Source of the DNA: Typhlomys cinereus
Taxonomy: Eukaryota > Chordata > Mammalia > Rodentia > Platacanthomyidae
Assembly (NCBI GenBank): GCA_023101885.1
Contig: JALPQD010000142.1
Location: forward strand, 2,012,454-2,076,453
Direction of reading: 5' to 3'
Length of the DNA: 64,000 nt
Made by a program: the position numbers and the translations under genes. Below the pieces are notes generated by a model. It had not been told where the DNA came from, searched no databases, and saw nothing but the letters and a program-made list of their open reading frames with translations. Below are positions 11,155-22,500 of this stretch, piece after piece. The first letter of the stretch is position 1; each line of letters starts with the position of its first letter.

Positions 11155-12262
11155 CTCCTGTTTATAATCCTTTGTGATTACCATGGGTATTACAGAGATT
11201 TACTTTTGAATATGTCATTAAGTGGCCTTCAAACTAGGATCCACTTATTTAGGGAATAATACGGCATTTAACTTTCTTTGTCTAGGAAACTTCGCTCAAT
11301 ATAACTTTTTCTAATTCTATCCATTTTCCAACAAATTTCATTAATTCATCATTTTCGATGGCTGAGTGGTACATTGTATAAATGTACCACATTTTCATTA
11401 TCCATTCGTCAACTGTTGGCATTTGGGTTGATTCCATGACTTTGCTGTTGTAAATAATGCTGAAATGAACATGATTGTGCTACTATTGCTGTAGGGAATT
11501 TCTGCATTATGGGGGATTATTCCTGTAGTGTTATAGCATGGTCATATGACATTTCAATCTTTAACTTTTTTAAAAGTCACCATATTCATTGCCAGAGTGG
11601 TTGTATAAGCCTATATTCCCAGCAGCAATGTGGAGAGTTCCCTTCTTTCCACATTCTCTCCAGCATTTGGTATTGTTTGTATCATGGATTTTTGCCATCC
11701 CGACCAGGATGAGATGATATCTCAGGGTAGTTTTGATTTGCATTTCCCTGATGGCTAAGGATGTGGAGCATTTTTAAAGATATTTGTTAGACATTTTGAT
11801 TTCGTCCCTGGAAAAGTTTCTTTTGAGTTCCCAGGCCTATTTTTTGAATTGGGCTATTTGTCTCCTTGGTGTTTAGTTTTTTAAGTTCTCTGTTTTTTCT
11901 GGATAATAGAGCTGTATCAGATAGTTAGTGAAGATTTTCTCCCATTCTGTGGGTTGCCTTTTTGCTCAGTTTACAATCTCTTTAGCTGAACAAAATCTCT
12001 TTAATTTCATAAGATCCCATTTGTTGAGTGTTGGTTCTAGTGAGTGCGCTATTGGATTTATGTTTAGGAACTGTTGGTCTAGCCCAATCAGCTCGAGGAA
12101 GTTCCCTACCCTTTCAGCTAGGGTTTTTATAGTCTCTGGCCTAACACTGAGGTCCTTGATACATTTAGAATTAATTTTTGTGCATGGTGACAAGTACAGG
12201 TCCAGTTTTAATTGTCTGCATGTGGATGTCCGGTTTTGCCAGCACCATTTGTTGAAGATGCT
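11155..12262 (-). pseudogene. 5'-truncated L1 (L1-D), ORF2 3' end
   Basis: Aligns by eye with L1-A positions about 1362-2475, with many substitutions and small gaps. Readable pieces include MSPCTKINSKCIKDLSVRPE (11966-12193). It is older than L1-A and L1-B. Its 3' UTR is missing where L1-B begins, which would fit L1-B having inserted into it (inference). The right end stops abruptly near 12262. Confidence 0.8.
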
Positions 12263-12356
12263 CTCCAGGGTTTTTTCATGGGATTTGGGGATTTGAACTC
12301 AGGTCCTTATGCTTGTGAGGTAAGGGCTTTAAACCCTTATGTCATCTCTCCAGCTT
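12263..12356 (-). mobile_element. tRNA-derived SINE fragment
   Basis: The minus strand carries the SINE head (AGCTGGAGAGATGACATAAG) and a degenerate box B (TGAGTTCAAATCC). Only about 90 bp remain, joined directly to the end of L1-D. Confidence 0.7.
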
Positions 12357-12455
12357 ATGGATGGATTTCTTAAACATATGAGAAAAAAATATACATAGAG
12401 AGAATAGTTGTAGGATCATGTTTGCATTGCAGCTTAGAATACACAGCTGATTTAC

Positions 12456-12600
12456 AAAGCTGAGTATGGTGGTTTATACCTGTAATTCCAGTTCTTGGGA
12501 GGGGGCTTCATAGTTTGATGCCAGTGTGGACCAAGTACAATCCTGATCAGATAGCCTAACCCAAAAAGTTCTGTGCAGTGATGCATGTGTGAGTCTCTGA
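12456..12600 (+). mobile_element. B1-like (7SL-derived) SINE
   Basis: Plus-strand sequence GCTGAGTATGGTGGTTTATACCTGTAATTCC is a degenerate version of the B1/Alu left end. It is followed by a region matching the B1 box B area. The copy is old and diverged. Confidence 0.65.
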
Positions 12601-13479
12601 GGCTGGTGTGAGGCAGATAGCAAATGTCACAGGGACCATTCAGGGTGATGTGGAGTCCTCTCTCTTCACTGCGATGGTTATGTGGCCTTGCACCTTTGTC
12701 TAAGGTTATTAGCTGTGTGCTTCATGTGGACACAGTAAGTAAAACAGATTCAGAGGGCTGAATAAGGAAGAAATGCAAAGATCCCACCTCTTAGAGTCTT
12801 GAATGTTCCACAACTTTCTCAAACATTAACACCAATCAAGGATTCAAATACATGAGCCTGTATAGACTGGAGAGGGGGGTAGGTGGCAACTTGTATCCAA
12901 ATCAGGACACCCCGAATATACAGGTAGAGATCACTCTGCCTATGGAAACCCTTTTATCAATACTGCTGCTCATTTACTGAAGCTTCACTTAGGGTTTGAA
13001 TGTTAAGCGCACCCTTGTCATGGTTAGCGTGTAAGCAAGGAGCATCATCCAACCGCGGCAGACATCATGGTGGATTATCTCCATTTCTGCACCTACCACT
13101 CTCTGAATGCCATTATGTAAGAACACAATGAAGGGAAAACATGCTGTTTGTCTGCCTTGCGCCAGGTACTGAAGGTACACGACGGCCAGCCCTGTGTCCT
13201 TTCAGGAAACAATCAGAAGGGAATATGAGTCTTTAAAATCAGTAACAGTGATGTGCACACTTGGCCTGCATGCTGTGCAGTGGCTTTGTTTGTCATGTTT
13301 GTTTGTCATGCTTAGATGGAATCTGGAGCCTTCTACGTGCCAAACAAGCGCTCTGCTGTTGAGTTACCTCTCCAGTTCCTGAAATGATGTTCTGAACAGG
13401 ACGTACTGCTTGTTTCCTCTTCCCTGTGGGTCAGGCAATTATCCTAAGAGAAGGACCCAATCACGTGGCATCTCAGTTT
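12601..13479. other. 3' flank, no gene recognised
   Basis: Mixed-composition sequence without a supported ORF or clear repeat. Short ORFs on both strands (12989-13180, 13194-13382) have no family resemblance. Confidence 0.5.
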
Positions 13480-13571
13480 TTTTTTTTCTGTTGCTGTGAT
13501 AAATACAACTTAAGGGAGATAGGGTTCATTTTTTTTAAAAAAAAACTTATTTATTTATTTATGTATTTATA

Positions 13572-13645
<74 letters not shown>

Positions 13646-14040
13646 TATATGTCTCTGTGGAGGACCAAGAATCACCCTGGATTGCTTCTACCTCCTTCTT
13701 GCTTCCTTCTGCGATTTCCCAGGCTTTGCCCACCAAGTGCAGGCTGTTGCCATTTCCATCTGGTGCTTTTATGTGGGACCTGGGATTCGATTCTATTTGT
13801 GAAGCAGAGTCCTAACCCCTGAGTCATCTCTCCAGCCCAGGAAGAGTTGATTTTGACTCGAGTCCATCTCTATGGGGAAGTCAAGGTAGCAAGAGCTTGA
13901 GGAAGCCAGTCACATCATATCCAGTGTCAGAAGGCAGAGAGAAATGAAAGATACTCGACTGGTCTTCATTTCATACAGCCCAGGGTCCTCTGTTCAGAAA
14001 TAGCCCCACCCACAGTCTGAGAAGGGTATCCCCACATCAA
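13480..14040. repeat. Unassigned rodent interspersed repeat, SINE-interrupted
   Basis: It starts with TTGCTGTGATAAATACAACT and continues, after the SINE insertion, with GGGAAGTCAAGGTAGCAAGA. Both ends resemble a common rodent repeat whose opening reads TGCTGTGATAAAACACCATG in mouse. Related ends appear at 15665 and 20105. Family name not assigned. Confidence 0.45.
13530..13838 (-). mobile_element. tRNA-derived SINE with (TG)n(AG)n tail
   Basis: The minus-strand head GGGCTGGAGAGATGACTCAG is followed by a diverged body and a tail containing about 30 bp of (TG)n then about 36 bp of (AG)n at 13574-13641. It sits inside the repeat at 13480-14040. The long-body form is shared with copies at 33178, 53180 and 58995. 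Confidence 0.85.
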
Positions 14041-14700
14041 TGGACATAATGAAGAACATCCTTTATTGATTTTTCAGAGACTAGGCTTAAATCAGTTCAT
14101 CCTTTCAAGTAGAGGCTTGTCTCTGAGGTGTCAAATTTATAGTTAACATCAACCATCTCATGGTGGCATCTAGCAGATAAGATAGGGAGAGCACACAGAG
14201 TAATAGAAGGTGTTGGCAAGCTTAGGTACCATGTGCATGATGCTGTGGAGAAAGTGCAAAGCTGGGATGAACCAGGACGCCAGGCTTGAAATGCAGGCAG
14301 TGAGCACAGCATCCTATTATCCAGGGTAATGGAGTAGGCTCGTGCTTCAGGAGGAAAAGACCTGTCAGCCCCGTGAAAACTAGACAGCACAGAAGACAGC
14401 TGGTTAAACTAGATCAAAAAGAATCAGGTAGATGGCCAATGCGCAAATCCTGTGCAAAATAATAAAGACCACCATTAGCATCTGGACAGTCCTTGATAGA
14501 AGTCAGAATTTCATGTCATCTAGTTTCATATCTTGAAGTTTCTATAGGAAAAAGATATACTGAGAACTCATGAAAAGATTCTCACCGAAGTTGTGTCAAT
14601 CATCAGGAAATGCTTTGTTGTTTGAAAAAATTTACCCTATGATGGATAAAAAAAATCTGAAAACTTCTTCCTGGATTTTGTGTATGTGTACGCGTGCGTG
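14041..14700. other. 3' flank, no gene recognised
   Basis: I see no gene, clear repeat or conserved motif. A minus-strand ORF of 97 codons (14097-14390) has no recognisable domain. Confidence 0.45.
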
Positions 14701-14717
14701 TGTGTGTATGTGTGTGT

Positions 14718-14830
14718 ATGTGTTTTAGTCAAGACAGGATCTCACTATATTGCTAAGACTAGCCTTTAACTTGCAGCAATCCTCCTGCCTCTGTTGTCTT
14801 TCTGGGATCATAATCATGCACCACCGTGGT
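14718..14830 (-). mobile_element. B1-like SINE
   Basis: Plus-strand sequence AAGACAGGATCTCACTATAT and a GGGATCATAATCATGCACCACC end are the reverse complement of B1. A short (TG)n tract precedes it at 14684-14722. Confidence 0.75.
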
Positions 14831-15660
14831 ATGCTTTCACTTGAAGTTTCCTTGTTTTTGTTTGCGATTCTGCTGGTGCCTGATTTGCTTATTCATTTGT
14901 TTAAGGACAAGAGACTCCACAGTCACTTTTATACAGCAAGGAGCTATGAGATCAGATGCTGGAAAACTGGGCATAGTCTCTGTGCCTTCATAGACTCAGT
15001 ACAAAGTATCCTTACATGTATTGTATATGCATGGGGTTGGGGCTGCTGCAGTGCATTCAAGGAGGAAAGACACAAGTGCCCTCAGCCTCTACCAGCAGCA
15101 GGTACCACAGGCTCAGGCAGATTCTGCTCTTAAGAGATCACTGGCAACAGGACAAGAGGTAGGAACTATAGCTCCTCCTTTGCATTTGCTATGGACTAGA
15201 GGGTACATGGGATATTTTTGTCTCTTTTTTCCCCTCTCATTTCATAAAAAAGATCCCCACCTCCCCCCAAAAATACATATAATCTGGCATGAAAGAGGAG
15301 ATCAAAAGCTATTCTAGTGTTTTAAGCAGTATTCTCATGTACTTATTTCTCAGAAGAAATTTTAGCTTATTGATTTTATTTTCCCTTTGAGACGATGGTG
15401 TTACTTCTTGAAAAATCTATACTGTTGTTATTAAGGATTAGTAACTAAATGTGGTAAGAGCTTTCTCACCCTCTAGAAACCATAAGAATAGTCAATTCTG
15501 TATATTTTAAATCTTGTTTACATTTTAGCATAAATGGTAAAGAGAAAGAGTGCAAAGAATCATAGTGAAGTTTCCAAAGTAAGAATAGGGTACCTCTGGG
15601 AGAATTGAGGAGATAAATAGGGAAACTTGGCATAAAGAGGAAAAATTAAGGTATCTTTAC
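14831..15660. other. 3' flank, no gene recognised
   Basis: Plus-strand ORFs at 14750-15133 and 15021-15317 overlap the B1 or lack any recognisable domain. No other structure seen. Confidence 0.45.
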
Positions 15661-16110
<450 letters not shown>

Positions 16111-16299
16111 CTTGTAAGATATCACTAAGAAAATGCTACATGTGCAAAAGATGGGAGGTAGAAGGAGTCTGTAAGTATGTTTGCCAGGAAAATTCCCATT
16201 ATAATCTGAAATGAGAAAAACAAGATTCTCCAAATGAATAAATGCCTATATGTTTAGGGGACTGAGCCACAACATAAGCACTTATACAAAGCATGTGTA

Positions 16300-16549
16300 T
16301 TCTAGAGATGTGTATGTGGTATGTGTGTGGGGGTTGGTATGTATGTGTGTATGTGGTGCTTGTGTGTATACAGTGTGTGTGCATGTGGTATGTGTGTGTA
16401 TGTGGTATGTTGTATGTGTGAGTATGTGGTATGTGTGTTCGTGTGTGTATGTGTGGTGTGTGTATGTGGTATGTATGTGTGTTGGTGTGTGTATGTGGGG
16501 GTATGGTATGTGTGTATATTTGTGTGTATTTGTGGAGATGTGTGTCGTA

Positions 16550-16591
<42 letters not shown>

Positions 16592-16706
16592 GTATGTATG
16601 TGTGTATGTAGTGCTTGTGTGTACATGGTGTCTGTATGTATGGTGTGTGGTATGTGTGTATATGTGGTGTGTGTGTGTGTGTGGTGTGTGTGTGTGCATG
16701 TGTATA
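16300..16706. repeat. TG/TATG-rich tandem array
   Basis: About 400 bp built from TGTG, TATG and GGTATG words with almost no C on the plus strand. A higher-order block containing TATGTGTGTATG and GTGCTTGTGTGTA begins at 16336 and again near 16591, an offset of 255 bp. Several frames translate to Val/Cys/Met repeats, which are not genes. Confidence 0.95.
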
Positions 16707-16792
16707 TGACATGTGGCCACATTTCTCTGACAGCATGTCACACACATGCCAAGGGCACACAGGTGCCTCCTGTTGATGTTTGCCCTTAGTCT

Positions 16793-16905
16793 TGTTTGAG
16801 ACAGGAGCTCTTTGTTGATTTCTGCATTATGATCCAGGCTAACTGGCCTACAAGCTTTTTCTATATCCCACCTCACCATTGGCTCACTAGGACTGTAGAC
16901 ATGTA
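16793..16905 (-). mobile_element. B1-like SINE, diverged
   Basis: TTGAGACAGGAGCTCTTTGT and the following CCAGGCTAACTGGCC are degenerate reverse-complement B1 sequence, without a clear duplication. Confidence 0.5.
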
Positions 16906-17787
16906 CTTGACTTTACACAGGTGAGTAAAAGAAAATTTATCAAGAGAAATGTTTAGACTATTCAGAGAAGAAGAGAAGACATCACACTCCTTAATGCTAT
17001 GGGCATCCTAGACTAATAATTAACTGTGTAATTTCACAGGTTTGAACACTCTGATTTGCTTTAGTTGCTGCTCAGGACACACAAATGTGCTTTAGCAATG
17101 ATATCCAGACCACTAGAACTCAAACCCTGATGCATAGAGCATTCTTCAGCATAATGTAATATTCTTTCCTTATACCCTAGGACTTAGCACCAACCTGGCT
17201 GAAGGACACACACAAACTGGAGATCCGATGTCTTCATTCCCTTGCTAATGGATTTCTCTCTGTTTTTCAGGCCAAAGTGTCAGACTTTAAGACTCATTTC
17301 AAAGAATAGAAGCCTCTGGAAGCCTTTCCTTGCTGTTCTCCAAGTAGAGCTACTCTCTATCTTTTATTTCTCTAATACTTGTTTCCGTGTAGCAGCTTTG
17401 TGTCCTGGACTCATTTTTCTCACAGTTACTTAGCCCCATGCTGACCCCACACTATTTCCTCTGTTCCCCACCAGAAAAAAGTCTGCTCATATATAATAAG
17501 GTTATACAAGGATTTTTTAAATCAAAATAGAATTATCTAACCCTTGAAATTACAAGAACATGAGGAATTAAAATGTATTTCCTTTTTCCTTGTTCTTATC
17601 CTCCCAGAAATGTTGCACTGAACAGTGGATGAAAGGCTGAGGCAAATTCTCACGGAAGGTTTTCATAGAGTACAACATAAAGGTCATAAATGACTATTAC
17701 AAAAGAAATGAAAGGGACCAACACTGTGGGTCTTTTATAAAAAAGTAGAGTTTGACTAGAACGGTCAGTGAAAATATAACAGAGAAC
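16906..17787. other. 3' flank, no gene recognised
   Basis: No gene or repeat recognised; short ORFs only (17242-17433 plus). Confidence 0.45.

Positions 17788-17851
<64 letters not shown>
17788..17851. repeat. (GA)n microsatellite
   Basis: About 64 bp of uninterrupted GA dinucleotide on the plus strand. Confidence 0.98.
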
Positions 17852-17856
<5 letters not shown>

Positions 17857-18029
17857 ACTTCTACCAGATCATGTATGAAATATGAATAGACTTGGAATGG
17901 AAACAGTTGAGTAGATGATGGTACTGGTGTGTTGCAGACACAGCTTGGATTTTAGAAATAAAATTGATATGTACTGATAGCTTGAGTTATATATAATATG
18001 GAATGTGTATATTCTACATGGAATGTATA

Positions 18030-18190
18030 GATGGTATGTGTACATGTGAGTGTGTCACTATGTGTATTTCATGCATAGGAAGTAAAAGGACAACTTGTGG
18101 GAGTCAGTTCTCTCTACCATGTGGGATCTAGTGATTGAGTTCAGGTTGTCAAGCATGACAGCAAATGCCCTTACTCATGAGCCAAGTTTT
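18030..18190 (-). mobile_element. B4-like SINE
   Basis: Plus-strand GGACAACTTGTGGGAGTCAG, CCATGTGGGATCTAGTGATT and TTACTCATGAGCCA are the reverse complement of the rodent B3/B4 body. Confidence 0.6.
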
Positions 18191-19255
18191 ATAAATTTTG
18201 ATTTCAGTGTTGTGCTGGGTAATGTTCTGGCTTGTTCTAGGAACTGGTGGAAATGTGGTTAGTTTTATGAACTAATAGAAAGGCTTGCTCGGGATAACTT
18301 TTTTTCTGCTATTATTCTAAATATTCTAGTGTTTAGTTGACACCTATCTTTATAATTGACCAGGAGAGTATAGAATCTCTCAGGCACATTAAATGGTCAC
18401 TCAAAGTGATAAAATCAAATCATTTTTATGGCTCAGAAGCGGGTAAAGAAATTTCCTTTGATGAGAACTTTAGACTAGCTGCAAACCAGAATTCTGAGAG
18501 GAAAAAAATCAAGAACTTTAGAAATATTATATACTTAGGTTTGCTTTTCCCACTAATCCTTTGGCAGACCTTGCAGGACATGGCTACAATTGTATATTTA
18601 CTTTGGTGTTAGGAGCCTACTTTGAAGGCACAAGATTGTAACTGGTATCAGAAGTCTGTTTTTACCAAGAGCCACACAATCTAGTAAAATCACATACACT
18701 AGATTAGTTTTTTCCAAATGAAATAAAAGGCACATTTTTAAGAGCACTGTGATACAGAGAATATTGTCAATAGCTCTGGAGTAAAGTTCTAGCTGACAAT
18801 GATGAATTTTCCAATATGAAATTCACCATATTCCTGGGGCTGGGACAATATCTCTGTTGGTAAGTCTCTTGCCTTAAGAGCAGTCTTGTTAATACCAATC
18901 CATCCTGCAATAGATTCTAGAAACATATTAATACAATTATGATTATTAGATTTATCTATCAACTTAGTGGAGCCAGGGTACCCAATTTATGTGGTCAGAT
19001 ATGCTCACTGTTTCTACCTAGGTGCTTTTTGTCATTGTTGTTAATTTAGACTAACATTTAAACCAGTGGATTCTGATTAATGTAAACTACCTCCATTAAG
19101 CAGGCGAGTCTTACCCAGTTAGTTGAAGAAGCAAATGGAATAAAAACTGACCTACTCAATCAAGATCAAGATGTAACTGTGTCTGCAGAGAACCTTTGTA
19201 GGTGAATTGTCCTGGACAATCCTTCAGATTTTGGAAAAGCTAAGGGTTTGTGAGG

Positions 19256-19257
<2 letters not shown>
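18191..19257. other. 3' flank, no gene; SINE head fragment
   Basis: A short degenerate tRNA-SINE head lies at about 18836-18895 (GGGGCTGGGACAATATCTC, plus). An open plus-strand frame at 18337-18612 has no recognisable domain. Otherwise nothing supported. Confidence 0.4.
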
Positions 19258-19309
<52 letters not shown>

Positions 19310-19356
19310 GTCTCTCTGTCTCTCTGTTTCTCTCTCTCTCTGTTTCTCTCTCTCTC

Positions 19357-19396
<40 letters not shown>

Positions 19397-19432
19397 CCTT
19401 CCCTTCTCCTCTCTTCTCCTCTATACTTTCCT
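19258..19432. repeat. (CT)n homopyrimidine tract
   Basis: CT dinucleotides with regular TCTCTG and TTTCTC interruptions, then CCTT-rich sequence. About 135 bp of nearly pure CT core. Confidence 0.97.
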
Positions 19433-19699
19433 TTCCTCTTCTTCTTTTTCCATATATGTATATCCACTCATGCTGATTAGATTCAATGGGTATAAAAGTA
19501 TTTAGAAAGAAGGAAATGCATGTCTTCTAACTTGGAGGACAGGCACATGTGACCACTTTCAGCTCCCAAAATTGTGCCCAGGAAGATGTGGGAAAACATA
19601 ACCCAGATATTTATAATCCAGGCAAGGCATTTCCACTACACTACAATACCGACCATAGAGCAAATGAGAGGAAAGATCTGATGAAAGAAAGACAGGCGG

Positions 19700-19860
19700 G
19701 CGGGAGGAAGAAAGGGGCTGGGGCCCGGGGCGTGGCCCAGGCTAAAACCGGAAGCCGCCTGGGTGCCGCTGAGACACTGGGCGACCTGGGGGGCTGGGCG
19801 GACTCACCTGGGGCTGGCGGAGTGGGGAGCGCGGTTGGGCGCGGACAAGGCACAAATGTT
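19700..19860 (-). mobile_element. Isolated L1 5' UTR-like fragment
   Basis: GC-rich sequence inside AT-rich DNA. GGCCCAGGCTAA followed by a CCGCCTGGGTGC block parallels L1-B 5' UTR positions about 10983-11045 (GGCCCAGGCTAA, then GACCTGGGTGCTCG). No ORF1 or ORF2 sequence adjoins it on either side. Confidence 0.6.
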
Positions 19861-20104
19861 TATTCTTGACATGGTATGTTGGAAGTATGTAACTTGTCTT
19901 TTGATTTTACAGGACGCTTTGGACCTTGGACTTTTGGACTGTTGGAACTACTTCCATATTATCTGTGAACTATTAAAGTTGTACTGAGTATGGTTGTCAT
20001 AATGAAATGGCAATGAGCCTGTTGAGGATAGAGGTGGAAAGTCATGATTTGAAATGTGAGTTACCTCCCACAAGCTCATGTATTTTGTTGTATGTAGTTC
20101 ACCT

Positions 20105-20510
20105 GCATGGTTGCTGATAAATCACCATCAAACAGCTTAAGGGAACAAGGGTTTTATTTTCTTCAATAGTCTGGTTACAGTTCATAATCCAGCTTGACCA
20201 GAGAACATACACCAACACCAGGGCCAAGGGAACTGGCCACACCATCTCTACATAATGTCTGAGAGAGGAACGATCTATACTTTCCAGATCAGCATGTGTA
20301 GCCAGGTGTATACAAGGATGCTGACTCTCTCAACCATCTTTCTGTATTTTATTCCAGGACCTAGTCTCACCCATCATAGGCTGGGCCTTCCCCATTAGTT
20401 AGACAAACCTGCAGGTTTGTTTTGGGCTTAACCACTAATTTTCTACAGATGTGCTCAGAGCTCAAACTTTCAACTGTCAAGTGAAACCTGTGGCTAACTA
20501 TGACATGTTT
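20105..20510. repeat. Unassigned rodent interspersed repeat
   Basis: It opens with GGTTGCTGATAAATCACCATC and AGGGTTTTATTTTCTTCAAT, like the copies at 13480 and 15661, and continues about 400 bp with no coding sequence. Confidence 0.4.
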
Positions 20511-20559
20511 GAATATTTAGTTGTTTGGAAAAGTCATGGCACCTTTAGGACCCTTGATG

Positions 20560-21112
20560 GAGGAAAGCAGTTTTGCAGCTCTCAGTCTCCTTGACGGATG
20601 TGACCTAGGCCACTCCAGACAACCATGCCCCTTCTGCATAAAGGGATTGTATGTCCCCTCTGGAACAGTAAGCTGAATAAATCTCCCTTTTCTCCCTTTT
20701 TTTCCATATTTTTTTAATTTCTTTTTTCCACTCATACAAAGTCGATAAGTACCCCATTCACCTCCTTCCCTCCCTCCACCCCTCCCGGGATCCTCTTGTT
20801 CCCTCCCCCCTTTTCCCCTTCCTTTCCTCCCCTCCCTCCCTTTTCCCCAGTTGCCCCCCCCCCCATTCTGGAGCATCCTTCACTGTGCATGTCAAACTTC
20901 CCTCTGGGTCCTACTCTCTGATGATGTGTAAGGACTCAGTGGCATTGCCTATAGCTCTTTTTTGTGTTCCCCTTAAGTATAGGAACACTATTGTGGCTCT
21001 TAATCCCTTGCCTCTAAGGATCCTAGTACCTGTGATCCATGCTACCTTTTCTCCCTTAAGTTGCTTGAGTTTGATTGATATCTCACAGCGACAGAGAAGA
21101 GTAGCAATTTAA
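20560..21112. repeat. Rodent repeat end, split by an L1 insertion
   Basis: It ends AGCTGAATAAATCTCCCTTT, then, after the inserted L1, AAGTTGCTTGAGTTTGATTG and CAGCGACAGAGAAGAGTAGC. This is the same ending as the repeat at 43905-44320 (AGCCAAATAAATCTCCCTG, AAGTTGCTCATGTT). Confidence 0.5.
20699..21044 (-). mobile_element. 5'-truncated L1 (3' UTR only)
   Basis: 346 bp of L1 3' UTR, including the C-rich tract (20758-20862 on plus) and GGCATTGCCTATAGC-like sequence shared with L1-A 850-910. Flanked by a perfect 13-bp duplication, CCTTTTCTCCCTT, at 20686-20698 and 21045-21057. Confidence 0.9.
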
Positions 21113-21522
21113 GAAAAAATTTCAAGAAAATAAAAATGGAACGTACATATGTACTATGCATGTATGCACCTGTGCCCACATGAATACATACACATGAACA
21201 CACACATACAATGCTAGTGAGGGAGCCTAGGGAGCTTCTGTTTCAGGACAGTAAACAAAGGAGAAAATTCTCTGCTCAGCACTTTAAAAGACATGCGGCT
21301 ATGCCTTAATAATGAAACATACTCTTACTATGTGAGCCAGAATCATGCTTTTTAGTGTAGTCATCCCAAAATCTGAATACTGTATTCTCATGAACATGGA
21401 CCTTTATAACAGTCAGATGCTGTTTAGCAGGACAAAGTCTCTCTAAACACTAGCATTCCACACTCTAAGAAGAGATAACATATTGTCTTCATTTGTTTTG
21501 TGTCATCCAAAGATAATACTGT

Positions 21523-22500
21523 TGTGGGGCTTTGTGTCCAGGTTCTTATATTTGGGAGCTAAAGATTGAAACCAGAACATGTGTAGAGGATTAAGGCAGA
21601 CTTTATTAAGGAGAGAAAGAATGGAACTCAAGGACATGAAGTCCATGAGGGACAAGAGAGTGGAAAAGAACTCATGGACTCCCATGGGGCAAGGAAGTTG
21701 AAAAGAGCTCACAGACTCTAGACATGGAGTCCATGAGGGCCAAGAAAGCCAAAAATGGCTGGCAGATTCTCAGGTATTTATAGGGTTATGCAAGCCTGTG
21801 CAAAGTGGTTTTCCTTATTGGTTAGCTCCAGCTTCTGCAAACCTAATTGGAACTTTTGGTTCCCCACATCTCATTGGTCTGTTCATATCTGGGCCCAGCC
21901 CAGTTTGTAGCAGATTGAGCTGCTTCTTTTGAGAAATTTAGATTATCTGCAAAGGAGAACTCATCTCCATATCCTTTCATAAATCAAGGGTTGGGAGAAG
22001 CTGGAGACTTTACCTTTGAAGGATTAAAATCAGTTCCTCCAAGGACCCAGAGGACAGTCAGGCATGCACATTAAAGGATTCTCTGGGGATTGGGGGAGGG
22101 GAGGCACTGGGGGATGGGGAGGAAGGGGTGAGGGGAGGGTGAGCAGAGGGATGGGGGGAGGAGGAGGGAGGGAGGGAACCGGTGTACCTATTAAGTTTGT
22201 ATGAGCGGAGATAATAAAAAATGTTAAAGTCTCAAAAAAAAAAATCAGTTCCTCCAGATTAGTTGGGCGTTTTCCTTCAGGATAATCCCAGAAGTGGGGA
22301 TTGACCTTCAAAGACATTCCCAGATTGGCCCTGTTTTTAAACTGCATAATTCCTATAGCCTTTGTAATTGATGAAGAAATTTATTTCTCCTATTCAGGAG
22401 CACAGGAAATCCTCTGTTCAGGCTCTGGGATCTGGCGAGGGCCTTCATCATGCATCATCTTATGATCCAGGCAGAAAGGCAGGAATGCTTACCTGAAAAT
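21523..22500 (-). mobile_element. Probable solitary LTR
   Basis: The minus strand has a TATA box (CCTATAAATACC, 21774-21785) and, about 170 bp downstream, AATAAA (21602-21607). It ends GCCCCACAACA near 21523, as an LTR 3' terminus would. Three degenerate units of about 45 bp (21630-21771), each with a GTCCATGAGGGACAAGAGAG-like core, lie between the two signals. The 5' boundary is unclear. No retroviral genes are seen nearby. U3 is interrupted by an L1 piece. Confidence 0.5.
22042..22240 (+). mobile_element. 5'-truncated L1 3' end inserted in the LTR
   Basis: A G-rich L1 3' UTR end on the plus strand, with AATAAAAAATGTTAAAGTCT and an A-tail. The 16-bp duplication AAAATCAGTTCCTCCA is present at 22026-22041 and 22241-22256. 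Confidence 0.92.

Noticed and set aside
16250..16879. Long Val/Cys/Met or His/Thr ORFs on both strands
   Set aside because: Artefacts of the TG/TATG tandem array.
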